Shown here one piece after another: positions 46,476 to 55,650 of a DNA stretch of 64,000 nt; positions within the stretch are counted from its first letter, which is position 1, and each line of letters starts with the position of its first letter. The notes below the pieces were generated by a model that ran no database searches, was not told the DNA's origin, and saw only the letters and a list, made by a program, of their open reading frames with translations. Source of the stretch: Methylocystis parvus OBBP (GTDB taxonomy: Bacteria > Pseudomonadota > Alphaproteobacteria > Rhizobiales > Beijerinckiaceae); NCBI RefSeq assembly GCF_027571405.1, contig NZ_CP092968.1, positions 2,750,001 through 2,814,000 of the forward strand, read 5' to 3'. The position numbers were made by a program, and so were the translations under genes.

Positions 46476-47384
46476 TTACCAGAAAACTTCGCGCGCCAAA
46501 GCCATTGGACGCGCTTGCGCCGCTAAGGCGAGGCGTTCGAGCGCGGCGCAATCGACGCCGTCGCCGCCAGGACGCAGCTCCTCGACATGCACGCCGTCGG
46601 TGACGAAGACGCAGTCGAGCCCGGCGCGTCCGGCGCCGGCGAGATCCGTGAAGGCGCCGTCGCCGATCGCGACGATGCGCGCGTCGGGGACGGCCCCGCC
46701 CGGCAGCGCCGCGAGGCGCGCGCGCGCCGCGTCGTAAATTGGCGCAAAAGGTTTGCCGTACATCAAGACGTCGCCGCCCATCGCGGCGTAGCGCTCGGCG
46801 AGCGCCCCGGCGCAATAGACGACGTCGTCGCCGATCGCCACGACGATGTCCGGATTGGCGCAAAGCATAACGAGGCCGCGCGCCTTCAAGGCGGCGAGAC
46901 GCGCATCATAATCCTGCGGGATTTCCTCGCGCTCCGCGAAAAGTCCGGTGCAGACGACATAATCGGCTTCGTCGGGCCCGACCTTCCTGACCGGTGCGCC
47001 GATGCGGCGGCCGGCTTCCTCGAAAAGCCCGTCGTCGCGCGCCGGACCGAGATGATAACAGGCCTGTCCGTTTCGGGCGACGATCTCCCGGCAGGTCAGT
47101 TCGCCCGCGGAGACGAGGTCGTCGAACGCCGCCGCCGGAAGGCCGAGGCCCAAAAGCTGACGGCGCACCTCGGCGTCGGGACGCGAGGCGTTGGTGATCA
47201 GCACGACCCGGCCGCCCTGCGCCCGGAATCGACGTAAGGCGTCCGCCGCGCGCGGAAAATGCTTCTTGCCGTCGATGAGCACGCCCCAGACGTCGCAGAG
47301 GATCGCGTCATAGCGGCCTGTGAGTTCGTGCAGGCCGGAGATCGTCGGAATGTCGCGCGCCGAGGCGGCCGGTTGCGGCGTCAA
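46476..47384 (-). CDS. HAD-superfamily class IIA phosphatase (TIGR01459 type)
   Basis: A 302-residue HAD hydrolase. Motif I is the variant CDVWGVL with the nucleophile D31, motif II is LITNAS, and the C-terminal motif IV region IVAIGDGAFTDLAGAGRAGLDCVFV is complete. The DVWGV form is typical of the TIGR01459 family, of unknown substrate. The start codon is TTG (TTGA overlapping the stop of the upstream carbonic anhydrase gene) with a GGAGG ribosome-binding site seven bases before it; no ATG exists before motif I. Translation is thus coupled to the carbonic anhydrase. Confidence 0.88.
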   Translation of the reverse strand: MTPQPAASARDIPTISGLHELTGRYDAILCDVWGVLIDGKKHFPRAADALRRFRAQGGRVVLITNASRPDAEVRRQLLGLGLPAAAFDDLVSAGELTCREIVARNGQACYHLGPARDDGLFEEAGRRIGAPVRKVGPDEADYVVCTGLFAEREEIPQDYDARLAALKARGLVMLCANPDIVVAIGDDVVYCAGALAERYAAMGGDVLMYGKPFAPIYDAARARLAALPGGAVPDARIVAIGDGAFTDLAGAGRAGLDCVFVTDGVHVEELRPGGDGVDCAALERLALAAQARPMALAREVFW

Positions 47385-48097
47385 AACCGCGCCTCCAGCA
47401 AGGCGGCCGCATGGGCGTTCTCGGCGACGGGACGAAACTCGCCGGATTCCTCATCGAGTGCGAGAAGCCTGCCGTCCGTCACGCCGAAATAGGCGCCGTG
47501 GAGATGCAGATAGCCGCGGCGCTCGAGAATCTGCACCATCGGAAAGCTGCGCAGATGGATCAGCGTCTGCTTGATCGTCTCGAATTCGAGCTTCTGCAGA
47601 TCGTTTTCATCCTCGGGATCGGGCGTGCGTCCGAGCCGCTCGACGGCGGGCGCCAGCATCTTGATCCAGTCGCCGATGAAGTCGGAGTGACTGAGCCGGG
47701 GCGTCTCCGGATCGACCGAAATTTGCGCAAAGGCTTTCACGCCGCCGCATTTGCCGTGGCCGAGCACCAGGACGTGCTGCACCTCGAGCGCCATGATGGC
47801 GTATTCCAGCGCGGCGGAGGCGCCGTGAAAATGATCGTCGGGTTCGTAAGGCGGAACGAGCGCGGCGACGTTGCGCAGGACGAAGAGTTCGCCCGGCCCG
47901 GCGTCGAAGATCGCCTCCGGCGTCACGCGCGAATCGCAGCAGCTGATCACCATCGTGGTGGGTTTCTGGCCTTTGATGGCGAGCATCCGGAAGCGCTCCT
48001 GCTCGGCGCGGAAACGGCCGCCGAGAAAGACTTCATAGCCTTCGACGAGGTGAGGCGGGAGGCCGCCCCCGGGGTTGGGGTTGCTATCGGCTGCCAT
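47381..48097 (-). CDS. beta-class carbonic anhydrase
   Basis: A 238-residue zinc enzyme interconverting CO2 and bicarbonate. The first zinc motif is ISCCDSRVTP with ligand C53, the catalytic pair D55 and R57; the other zinc ligands are H114 and C117 in LGHGKCGGV. Length is normal and no signal peptide is present, so it is cytosolic. It could supply CO2 or bicarbonate for carboxylases such as Ccr. It is the first gene of a unit with the HAD phosphatase (four-base TTGA overlap). Confidence 0.94.
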   Translation of the reverse strand: MAADSNPNPGGGLPPHLVEGYEVFLGGRFRAEQERFRMLAIKGQKPTTMVISCCDSRVTPEAIFDAGPGELFVLRNVAALVPPYEPDDHFHGASAALEYAIMALEVQHVLVLGHGKCGGVKAFAQISVDPETPRLSHSDFIGDWIKMLAPAVERLGRTPDPEDENDLQKLEFETIKQTLIHLRSFPMVQILERRGYLHLHGAYFGVTDGRLLALDEESGEFRPVAENAHAAALLEARF

Positions 48098-48232
48098 GAA
48101 TTCGTTTCCGGCTGAGAGACGGCGGGGGCCGCTACATTCGCGCTAACGCCCGATGGCGGAGACGCTTCTTATTGTGTAGGACAACGCTCGCGGCAAGAGG
48201 AAGATCGACCCCACCGACGAGCGAGCCAGAAA

Positions 48233-49102
48233 ATGATATCGAAACTCAAGCGCAGCGTCCTGGCCATGCCGGGCTCCAACGCCCGCGCCCTGGAAAAAGG
48301 CAAGAGCCTCGCCGCGGACGTTTTGATGTTCGAGCTCGAAGACGGCGTCGCCGAGGCGGCCAAGGCGACGGCGCGCCAGCAGGTCGCCGCGGCGATCCTG
48401 GGCGGCGGTTATGGGGCGCGGCAGATCGTGGTGCGCGTCAACGCCCGCGGCTCCGAATGGTACAAGCCCGACATCGCCGCGATCGCGCCGACGGGCCCCG
48501 ACGCCATCGTCATTCCCAAGGTCAATTCCCGCGACGACATTCTGAAAGCCGCGGCCGACATCGTGGCCGCCGGCGCGCCCTTCAGGACCAGGCTCTGGGC
48601 CATGATCGAGACGCCGCGCGCCATTTTCGACATCGAAAAAATCGCGAGCGCCGCGGACGATCCGGCGGCGCGCCTCGAAGTGCTGGTCCTCGGGCCCAAC
48701 GACATCGCCAAATCGACCCGCGCGCGCCTCACTCCCGGCCGCCCGGCGCTGCTCTCCTGGCTCTCCGCCGGCGTGCTCGCGGCGCGCGTTCACAATATCG
48801 AGATCATCGACGGCATTTATAACGACTTCAACGACGAGGCGGGCTTGCGGCGCGAAGCCGAACAGGGCCGCGACATGGGCTTCGACGGCAAGATGCTGAT
48901 CCACCCGAACCAGATCGCGCCGGTCAACGGAATCTTCGCGCCGAGCGCGGAAGAGGTCGACTTCGCGCGCCGCATCATCGCCATTTTCGACGATCCGGAA
49001 AACGCCGAAAAGGGCGTCGTCCAGATCGACGGCCAGATGGTCGAGCGCCTGCATCTCGACATTGCGCGCCGCACGCTCGCTTTGGTCGAAGCGGCCGGCT
49101 GA
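48233..49102 (+). CDS. HpcH/HpaI-CitE family CoA-ester lyase (malyl/citramalyl-CoA lyase or malyl-CoA thioesterase type)
   Basis: A 289-residue TIM-barrel protein. It starts LKRSVLAMPGSNARALEKGKSLAADVLMFELEDGV, with the conserved Arg and the metal-binding glutamate/aspartate of LEDGV (about residues 34-38), and contains LWAMIETPRAIFD and KMLIHPNQIAPVN. CitE-like stand-alone proteins include (3S)-malyl-CoA/beta-methylmalyl-CoA lyases, (3S)-malyl-CoA thioesterase and citramalyl-CoA lyase. Given Ccr and Ecm nearby, a role in the end of the ethylmalonyl-CoA pathway (Mcl2-like) is likely but not proven. Its position directly before the mitofilin-like gene is where a hemD gene is often found in relatives. 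Confidence 0.88.
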   Translation: MISKLKRSVLAMPGSNARALEKGKSLAADVLMFELEDGVAEAAKATARQQVAAAILGGGYGARQIVVRVNARGSEWYKPDIAAIAPTGPDAIVIPKVNSRDDILKAAADIVAAGAPFRTRLWAMIETPRAIFDIEKIASAADDPAARLEVLVLGPNDIAKSTRARLTPGRPALLSWLSAGVLAARVHNIEIIDGIYNDFNDEAGLRREAEQGRDMGFDGKMLIHPNQIAPVNGIFAPSAEEVDFARRIIAIFDDPENAEKGVVQIDGQMVERLHLDIARRTLALVEAAG

Positions 49103-49197
49103 CCGCCGCGCCTTGAGGCGACGAAAGCCTGTTTCGCGGGCAGGCCGCCTACTTTATATCTGCCGATCCGTAGGGCGAAAAAACGAGGACGGTGAGC

Positions 49198-50580
49198 ATG
49201 GCGGCGCCTGATACCGAGAAGACCGACAAAGCCTCCAAAGTCGAAAGCCCCGCGGATAAGGGGTCGCCAGCGACGCCGCCGGCCAGGCCCGACACGCCGA
49301 AAAAACGCAAGGGCGGCTTTCTCTCCAAGCTCTTCCTCTCCGCCGCGACGCTGGCGATCCTCGCCGGGGCCGCCGGATATGGCGCCCTGACCTTCCGCGA
49401 CGCCGATCCGCGCATCGGGCTCGCCGCCAATTATGTGGAAGAGGGGATCGCCGAAGCGCGCGGCGCGCTGGACAAGGCGCAGGGTCTCGTCGCAGATCTG
49501 ACCGGCGAACCGAAACCCGCGCCCAAGACGCAAAGCCGCCGCACGCTGCTCGACAAGGCGCCGCTGCCGCCGGCCGCCGGCTCGGAATCGGGACCCGCCC
49601 CGCAGACCGAAGCGGCGCAGGCCGGCGAAACCGCCGCCCCGGAAGCCGCGCCCGAAACGCCGCCGCCTGCGCCCGCGGAAACCGCGAAGGAGCCCGAAAC
49701 GCCGGCCGGCGCCTCGGTCGCGGAGACGTCGCAGCCCAAACGCGCCGACATTCCCGAACCCCCGCGCAAGCCGGTGGAGCTCGCCCAGGAAGCGCCGCAA
49801 ACGCTTCCGCCGCCGGCTCCGGTCGCCGCCCCGCCGGTCCCCGCTCCCGCGGCCAAGGCCCTCGACGCCGACGGCTTCACCGATCGCGACCTGATTTCGG
49901 CGCTCGAAGGGCGCATCGAGGCGCTGAGCGACGAAGTGCAGACGCTGCGCGGGAAACTCGACGCGCCAAAGAGCGAGACGCGCGCCGCGCCGGAAACCGA
50001 AGTGGCGAAAGCGCCGGTCGAAAAGCCGGCCCCCCCTCCTTCTCCTCCCGCGGCTGACGCGGGCGGCGCGGCGGTCGTCGTCGCCTTCGCGCTCCAGCGC
50101 GAACTTGAAGCGGGCCGTCCATTCGCCGAGGAGATCGCCGCCCTTTCGCGCCTCAACGCGGAACCCGCGCCGGCGCCGGCGCTGATCGAACTCTCCGAAA
50201 AAGGCGTCCCGACAGGCGCGCAGTTGCGCGACGCCTTCCTGCCGCTCGCCAAGAAGCTCAGGACGCAGGACGTCCATCCGGAAACGCCGCATGACAGCGG
50301 CGACATCGCCGGCCATCTGCTCGAGGGCGCGAGCAAGCTCGTGAAGGTGCGGCCTGCCGGCCAGGCCAATCCGGAGAGCCTCGACGGCAAGCTCGACCGT
50401 ATCGAGGCGGCGCTCGGCCGGAGCGATTTCGCCGCAGCCGAACGCATTTTCGACAGCCTGCCTGAGGAAGCGCGGGCCGAGACGAAAGAATTCGGCGAAA
50501 CGCTCCGTCAGTGCGCCGAAGCGGCGAAAGCGGCGGATGAATTGCTGCGCGGGGCCATCGCGGCGCTCGGCAAGAAGTAA
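49198..50580 (+). CDS. mitofilin-like inner-membrane protein (COG4223 type)
   Basis: A 460-residue protein. A short basic cytoplasmic N-terminus (DTPKKRKGGFL) precedes one transmembrane helix at about residues 41-62; then a long Pro/Ala/Glu-rich periplasmic stretch, a coiled-coil segment (LISALEGRIEALSDEVQTLRGKL, about 235-257) and a helical C-terminal domain. This is the layout of alphaproteobacterial mitofilin/Mic60 homologues, which sit upstream of hemY. The ATG at 49198 fits the AGGA ribosome-binding site better than the GTG at 49192. hemY follows after 12 bases, so they form one operon. Confidence 0.86.
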   Translation: MAAPDTEKTDKASKVESPADKGSPATPPARPDTPKKRKGGFLSKLFLSAATLAILAGAAGYGALTFRDADPRIGLAANYVEEGIAEARGALDKAQGLVADLTGEPKPAPKTQSRRTLLDKAPLPPAAGSESGPAPQTEAAQAGETAAPEAAPETPPPAPAETAKEPETPAGASVAETSQPKRADIPEPPRKPVELAQEAPQTLPPPAPVAAPPVPAPAAKALDADGFTDRDLISALEGRIEALSDEVQTLRGKLDAPKSETRAAPETEVAKAPVEKPAPPPSPPAADAGGAAVVVAFALQRELEAGRPFAEEIAALSRLNAEPAPAPALIELSEKGVPTGAQLRDAFLPLAKKLRTQDVHPETPHDSGDIAGHLLEGASKLVKVRPAGQANPESLDGKLDRIEAALGRSDFAAAERIFDSLPEEARAETKEFGETLRQCAEAAKAADELLRGAIAALGKK

Positions 50581-50592
50581 GCGGGAACGACC

Positions 50593-51978
50593 ATGCTTTT
50601 CATGTTCTTCTTCATCGTCGCGCTCGCCGCCGCCGCCTATGGAATCGAATGGCTGATCGAGCAGCCCGGCAAGCTGCTGCTCGAATTCGCCGACAAGCAG
50701 TATGAGGTTTCGATTCCGGTCGCCGTCGCCGGTCTGCTGCTGCTCATCGCCGCAATCATCATGGTCTGGGCGATCGTCGTGGCGCTCATCCGCCTGCCCG
50801 GGCGCATCACCGGCGGCTCGCGCGAAAGGCGCAAGGCCAAGGGCCTCGACGTGATCTCGCATGGCCTCGCGGCGGTCGGAGCGGGCGACGTCGCCAAGGC
50901 CCGCAAGGCGGCCGGGCTCGCCGAAAAGCTCATCCCCGAAGAGCCGCTGACCCAGATGCTCGTCGCGCAGGCGGCGCAGCTCGCCGGCGACAAGACGGGC
51001 GCCGCCAAGGCGTTCCACAAGATGACGCTCAATCCGGAGACAAAGCTCCTCGGCCTGCGCGGTCTTCATATCGAGGCCAAGCGGCGCGAGGACGCGGAAG
51101 CCGCGCATCACTTCGCCGCCGCCGCCCATGACATCGCGCCGCTGCCCTGGGCCGGCTCCGCCGTGCTGGAGCATCTCGCCGCCTCGGGCGAGTGGGAGAA
51201 GGCGCGCGAAGCCTTGGAGAAGAGCGTCAGCTCCAAGGCGATCGACCTGCCAAGCGCTCAAAAGCTGCGCGCCGTCATCGAAACCGCGATGGCTATTCAG
51301 AAAGAGCGCGAGCATCCGCATGAAGCGCTGCATCTCGCCCGCCAGGCCCTGAAGCGCCGCCCCGGCTTCACGCCCGCCGCAACGACCGCCGCGCGCGTGC
51401 TGATCCGCCATGGCGACCAGAAGCAGGCGCTGAAGCTGATCGAAGCCGTGTGGACCACCGATCCGCATCCGGATCTCGCGGAAGTCTATCTTCAGGCGCT
51501 GCCGGAGGAGACCAATACGCAACGCGTGGCGCGGATGGAGCGCCTCGCCAAGATGGCGTCAAACGCGCCGGAAAGCCGCCATATCGTGGCGCAGGCGGCC
51601 CTCGCGGCGCGCGACTTCGACAAGGCGCGCGAAGCGCTCGCCCCGCTGCTCGCGAGCGGCCAGCATCCGACGGCGCATACCTGCCTGCTGATGGCGGAGA
51701 TCGAGGACGCCGAGCACGGCCCGAGCGGGCCGGTGCGGGAATGGCTGGCGCGCGGCTCGCGCGCCCCGCGCGATCCGGCGTGGATCGCCGACGGGACGGT
51801 CTCGCGGCGCTGGCTGCCGCTCTCGCCCGTCACCGGCCGCCTCGACGCCTTCGAATGGAAGACGCCGCCGCATTCTGCGCAACATCTGACCGAAGAGGGG
51901 CGCCCCAACATCCCCGCCGCTTTCCTGGCGCGCCCGGAACAGGCCCCGCAGATCACGGCGCAAGCGGTGGAGTCGTAA
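50593..51978 (+). CDS. hemY: HemY domain protein (TPR membrane protein)
   Basis: A 461-residue inner-membrane protein. Two N-terminal hydrophobic segments (LFMFFFIVALAAAAYGIEWL, and VAVAGLLLLIAAIIMVWAIV at about 45-64) flank a short loop that contains YEVSIPVAV, as in the HemY-N domain; the rest is helical TPR-like repeats. Despite the name it is not the protoporphyrinogen oxidase of Bacillus; its role in heme synthesis is associated by context. It is in an operon with the mitofilin-like gene. The C-terminal region (about 370-461) is proline-rich. Confidence 0.9.
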   Translation: MLFMFFFIVALAAAAYGIEWLIEQPGKLLLEFADKQYEVSIPVAVAGLLLLIAAIIMVWAIVVALIRLPGRITGGSRERRKAKGLDVISHGLAAVGAGDVAKARKAAGLAEKLIPEEPLTQMLVAQAAQLAGDKTGAAKAFHKMTLNPETKLLGLRGLHIEAKRREDAEAAHHFAAAAHDIAPLPWAGSAVLEHLAASGEWEKAREALEKSVSSKAIDLPSAQKLRAVIETAMAIQKEREHPHEALHLARQALKRRPGFTPAATTAARVLIRHGDQKQALKLIEAVWTTDPHPDLAEVYLQALPEETNTQRVARMERLAKMASNAPESRHIVAQAALAARDFDKAREALAPLLASGQHPTAHTCLLMAEIEDAEHGPSGPVREWLARGSRAPRDPAWIADGTVSRRWLPLSPVTGRLDAFEWKTPPHSAQHLTEEGRPNIPAAFLARPEQAPQITAQAVES

Positions 51979-52054
51979 GCGACCATCGATGATGGCCCGC
52001 CGCTTTCCCCGCTCGCCGAGAAAGGCGCGCGCGGGCGATCGTCGAAAGCCTTGC

Positions 52055-52615
52055 CTAACCCCGACGCCGGTCCGCCCGGCGGATCTGCACATAGAGCGCG
52101 CCCTCGCCGCCGTGATGGCGGGCGGCCTCGCCGAAGCCCACGACCACGTCCCGCAGATTCGGGGCCTGCAGCCACATGGGCACGACGCGGCGCAAGATCC
52201 CGCCCTCCTCCCGCGACAATCCCTTGCCGGTGACGACAATCGCAACCTTGGCGCCGTCGGCCTGGGCCCGGCGTAAAAATGCGTTCAAAGCGCGCTGCGC
52301 TTCGTCCTGCCGCAAGCCATGCAGATCGAGCTTGGCGGAGACGTCGAGACGGCCGCGCTTGATCTTCACGCGGGTGCGATGGTCGATCTCGACGAGAGGC
52401 GTCGGCGGCTTGGGCGGCGGCGGGCGGTCGAGATGGGGAACGGGCGCGGGCGACTTTACGCGCAAAGGTTCAGCGGGTTGATGCGCGGGCGCCGCCGGCT
52501 CCTCGACCGGCGCGGGCCGGGCGCGGAAGGGGCGCACGCTGGCCGTGACCACGGTCCAAAGCTCCGCCTCGGCATGGGTGAGGCGGCGTGTATAGGGGCG
52601 CCGGTCGTCGCTCAC
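52055..52615 (-). CDS. Smr domain protein
   Basis: A 186-residue protein with a proline-rich first half (residues about 25-85) and a C-terminal Smr domain (about 95-180) carrying KLDLHGLRQDEAQRALNAF with the LDLHG motif and VVTGKGLSREEGG with TGKG, both conserved in the family. The standalone Smr type often has nuclease activity; here that is family inference. The start is GTG (GTGA), overlapping the mltA stop by four bases, so it is the last gene of the Tim44-mltA-smr unit. Confidence 0.9.
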   Translation of the reverse strand: MSDDRRPYTRRLTHAEAELWTVVTASVRPFRARPAPVEEPAAPAHQPAEPLRVKSPAPVPHLDRPPPPKPPTPLVEIDHRTRVKIKRGRLDVSAKLDLHGLRQDEAQRALNAFLRRAQADGAKVAIVVTGKGLSREEGGILRRVVPMWLQAPNLRDVVVGFGEAARHHGGEGALYVQIRRADRRRG

Positions 52616-53703
52616 TGCGCGGCGCCCTCTCTTGGCAGGAAGACGATGAAATCCGCCGGATGACGCACGCGACCCGCGAGCGATCCCGCTTGCGCGCCGG
52701 TCCCGAAAAAGAGATCGGCGCGCGCCGCGTCCAAAATCGCCGAGCCCGTGTCCTGCGCGATCATCAGCCGCTCGAACCTCGTCTCCGCCTCCCCCTCCCA
52801 GGGGACGCTGGTCGCGATCCAGAAAGGCAGGCCGTAACTCCAGATCGACCGGTCGACGGCGATGGAGCGAAGCGGCGTCAAACCGACCCCCTCGCCCCCG
52901 ACGGGACCGAGCCGCCGGTCGTCTGAATTGTCCAGACGGAAAAATACATAAGATTGGTTTTCCTGCATCAGCCTTCGGCCCGGCTGATTGGGGCCAACGC
53001 CCATTTCTCGCAGCGTCGCCTTCAATCTTTCCAGCGACATCTCGCTTTCCGGCGCGAGCCCGCGCTCGATCATCAACCGGCCGATCGACGTATAGGGCCA
53101 GCCATTGCGCCCGTCATAGGTGAGGGCGCGCGTCGTTCCGTCCGGCAGACGCAGCCGCGCGGAGCCCTGCACCTGAATGAGGAACAGCTCGACGGGATCG
53201 CTCACATAGACGAGCGGGACGGAGCCCGTCGCCGCGCCCGCCAGCTCGATCTCGCGACGCGTCGGATAGGGAACAAGCGTTCCGTCCGCCAGGCGGCGCG
53301 CACTCGTGACGACGTCATGATCAAAGATCGGAAGCGGGGTCCTGTTGAGCGTGACCAAATCGGGCGGGCGCGAGAGCGCGGGCGTTTCGAAACCCGGCTC
53401 GGGCGCGAGCCGCGCCTCGACCTCCGGCTCGTAATAGGCGGTCACGAAGCCCTTGCCCGGGATGCGACAGGGACGAAACCATCTGCGGAAAAACGCGCCG
53501 CCGCCGACGTCGCCCCCGAGCGCCGCGCGAGCCGCCAAAATGAGCGCGGCGGGCGGCGAAGCGGCCGGGCGCTGCGCCGGCTTCAGCTCGGCGAGATGCG
53601 CCGCCGAACGTTTGAACGCCGCAAAGGCGGCGTCGAGATCGTCGGAATCGAAACCCGGGATCGCCTCGAACGCAATCGGCTCGATGTCCCAAGGGGCGCG
53701 CAC
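52612..53703 (-). CDS. mltA: membrane-bound lytic murein transglycosylase A
   Basis: A 363-residue protein that cleaves peptidoglycan glycan strands. The MltA domain has GFVTAYYEPEVEARL (about 92-106), VQGSARLRLPDG and GWPYTSIGRLMIERG in the order typical of the family, and the C-terminal 3D domain has SAILDAARADLFFGTG with the conserved aspartates near residues 327-340. The frame begins with GTG at 53703 and no signal peptide is visible before the catalytic domain. It overlaps smr by four bases and follows the Tim44 gene by four bases. Confidence 0.9.
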   Translation of the reverse strand: MRAPWDIEPIAFEAIPGFDSDDLDAAFAAFKRSAAHLAELKPAQRPAASPPAALILAARAALGGDVGGGAFFRRWFRPCRIPGKGFVTAYYEPEVEARLAPEPGFETPALSRPPDLVTLNRTPLPIFDHDVVTSARRLADGTLVPYPTRREIELAGAATGSVPLVYVSDPVELFLIQVQGSARLRLPDGTTRALTYDGRNGWPYTSIGRLMIERGLAPESEMSLERLKATLREMGVGPNQPGRRLMQENQSYVFFRLDNSDDRRLGPVGGEGVGLTPLRSIAVDRSIWSYGLPFWIATSVPWEGEAETRFERLMIAQDTGSAILDAARADLFFGTGAQAGSLAGRVRHPADFIVFLPREGAAQ

Positions 53704-53707
53704 GGCG

Positions 53708-54400
53708 TCACGCGGCGCGGGTGGCGGTGAGCTTCCAGTTCGGATCCGAGGCGCGCGGATCGCGCCCGAAGGTCCAGAGCTCCTCGACGGGAGTTGTGTT
53801 TCCGCCCTCGATCACCTCGCCGGATTTGTCCTTCCGGACATTCATGAGCCGCACGGCGAAACGCACGGTGACCTCGTTGAGGCGCGGCGCCGCGCGGGCG
53901 GCTTCGACCAAAGCGGAGTCGATTGCGACGATCGCGCTCTCCACGGTCTCGCCCGCCGCTTCGCGGCGCGCGATTTCATGCGCGAATCCGTCATAGACGT
54001 CTTTCGAGAGCAGCGGGCGCAACGTGTCGCGGTCCCCGGCGGCGAACGCCCCGACGATGATCTCATAGGCGCGGCGGGCGCCATCCAGAAACGCATGGCC
54101 GTCGAAACGCGAATCGGCGGCGGCGATGGCGTCGAGCCCTTCCGCGGCGGCGGCGTTCTTTTCCGCAACGCCGGCCCAGCGGTCTTCATGGCGGACGGGC
54201 GGCAGATCGTCGGCGGGCGGCGCGCCCGGAAGCGGCGCGGGACCGAGCGACGCGCGGCGCGGCTGGAATTGCGGGGGCGGGGGCGCCTCTTCGCGATCGA
54301 CGCGCATGCCGAGGACGGAGCGAAGTTTCCACACGACGAAGATGGCGAGCGCCGCGAAGACGACCAGCGAGGGGTCGAAAGGTTCGCCGGACGGCGACAT
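53708..54400 (-). CDS. Tim44/TimA domain protein
   Basis: A 230-residue protein with an N-terminal membrane anchor (DPSLVVFAALAIFVVWKL, about residues 8-25), a Pro-rich spacer and a C-terminal Tim44-like domain (about 85-228: FLDGARRAYEIIVGAFAAGDRDTLRPLLSKDVYDGF). Bacterial Tim44-like proteins are anchored in the inner membrane; their role is not settled. I chose the ATG at 54400 (ribosome-binding site GGGAGAG) over the ATG at 54448. It is the first gene of the Tim44-mltA-smr unit and is divergent from fxsA. Confidence 0.88.
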   Translation of the reverse strand: MSPSGEPFDPSLVVFAALAIFVVWKLRSVLGMRVDREEAPPPPQFQPRRASLGPAPLPGAPPADDLPPVRHEDRWAGVAEKNAAAAEGLDAIAAADSRFDGHAFLDGARRAYEIIVGAFAAGDRDTLRPLLSKDVYDGFAHEIARREAAGETVESAIVAIDSALVEAARAAPRLNEVTVRFAVRLMNVRKDKSGEVIEGGNTTPVEELWTFGRDPRASDPNWKLTATRAA

Positions 54401-54536
54401 TGATCTCTCCCGAATTTCGGTCTTGTGGGCTACCATGTCGCGGCTCACATGTCACGAATCAAGGGTCGCGCGGATCGCCGCAGTCGGCCCGGGTTCAAGC
54501 TTAAAAGGTGGCGCAGGCGGCGCGGGAGTTCACGGC

Positions 54537-55007
54537 GTGACGGACAGGACGAAGCTTATCGGGCTCGCGCTCGGCCTTTGGCTCGCCCTGGAGATTCTGG
54601 CCTTCGCCTTCGTCCTCAGATCCGTGGGCCTTCTCGTCGCGATCCTGCTCGGCCTCGGCACCACGGCGCTGGGCCTCTCCGACGTGAAGCGGCTGATGGG
54701 CGTCTGGCGCGAGCGCGGGAAACTGCGCCCTGACGGGACCATGCTGGACGGCGCGCTGCAGGCCTTCGCCTCCTTCCTTCTGATTCTCCCCGGCTTCGCC
54801 TCCGACGTCGCGGGGCTGGCTCTGAAATCGCCTTCCGTGCGCATGGCGGCGATGAACCGCATCCGCAATCGCGGCGAGGCGGAGCAAAAGGCGGAGGGGC
54901 CGCAAACGATCGACCTTGACCCCCGCGAATGGAAGCATCTGACCCCGAGCGGCCGCCCGAAGCGCAAACGCAAGAAGCCCGACGGGGCGTCGCCGACGGT
55001 CCGTTAG
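54537..55007 (+). CDS. fxsA: FxsA family membrane protein
   Basis: A 156-residue cytoplasmic-membrane protein with hydrophobic segments at about residues 6-27, 30-46 and 75-94, and a basic C-terminus ([12 protein letters not shown]). The N-terminal wording [21 protein letters not shown] and the later [14 protein letters not shown] match the FxsA family. The start is GTG with a GGGAG ribosome-binding site; the frame upstream is antisense to the Tim44 gene. Its order before secB and dnaQ is the conserved alphaproteobacterial arrangement. Confidence 0.88.
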   Translation: MTDRTKLIGLALGLWLALEILAFAFVLRSVGLLVAILLGLGTTALGLSDVKRLMGVWRERGKLRPDGTMLDGALQAFASFLLILPGFASDVAGLALKSPSVRMAAMNRIRNRGEAEQKAEGPQTIDLDPREWKHLTPSGRPKRKRKKPDGASPTVR

Positions 55008-55140
55008 TTCCTTTAATTCGCGCCGCGCGAAAAACCGGTCGCCGCTTTTTCGTCGCTTGCCGCAGCCTTGTTCCGCATCGGGAGACGTGTTAGGCGGGCG
55101 CGACTTCTCACCGCAAAGCGGCACGGCTGGAGATCCCGAC

Positions 55141-55629
55141 ATGTCCGATACGAATGGAAACGGCGCCAACGCCAATCAGGGCGGCGCTCCGGCCCTCAAT
55201 GCGCTGGTCCAATATTTGAAGGATTTCTCCTTCGAGAATCCGAACGCGCCGAATTCGCTCGGACCTCAGGAGAAGGCGCCGAACATTTCCATTCAGGTGA
55301 ACGTCAACGCCAAGCAGCTTGCGCCAACCGATTTCGAAGTGTCGCTGACGCTCGACGCCGCCGCCGGCGAGGGCGCGGGCCTGCTCTTCAAGCTCGAGCT
55401 CGAATATGGCGGCGTCTTCCGCCTCGTCAACATTCCGCAGGAGCAGATCCATCCGATCGTCATGATCGAGTGCCCGCGCCTGCTTTTCCCCTTCGTGCGC
55501 CAGATCGTTGCCGACGCCACGCGCGACGGCGGCTTCCCGCCTCTCTATGTCGATCCGATCGACTTCGTCGCGCTCTACCAGCAGAAGGCGGCGGAAGCCG
55601 CCGGCCAACCAGGAACGGCGAACGCCTGA
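55141..55629 (+). CDS. secB: protein-export chaperone SecB
   Basis: A 162-residue cytosolic chaperone that keeps preproteins unfolded for SecA. The core from [17 protein letters not shown] to [32 protein letters not shown] contains the family signature. The N-terminal [10 protein letters not shown] tail and the C-terminal Ala/Gln/Gly tail are unstructured. The ATG at 55141 has a GGAG ribosome-binding site. It converges with dnaQ, with 21 bases between stop codons. Confidence 0.97.
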   Translation: MSDTNGNGANANQGGAPALNALVQYLKDFSFENPNAPNSLGPQEKAPNISIQVNVNAKQLAPTDFEVSLTLDAAAGEGAGLLFKLELEYGGVFRLVNIPQEQIHPIVMIECPRLLFPFVRQIVADATRDGGFPPLYVDPIDFVALYQQKAAEAAGQPGTANA

Positions 55630-55650
55630 CGCCATCTCACAATTTGCGCC

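Noticed and set aside
48817..51522. 901-codon open frame on the minus strand
   Set aside because: It is antisense to the lyase, mitofilin-like and hemY genes; it is Arg/Gly/Ala-rich low complexity caused by high GC, with no domain.
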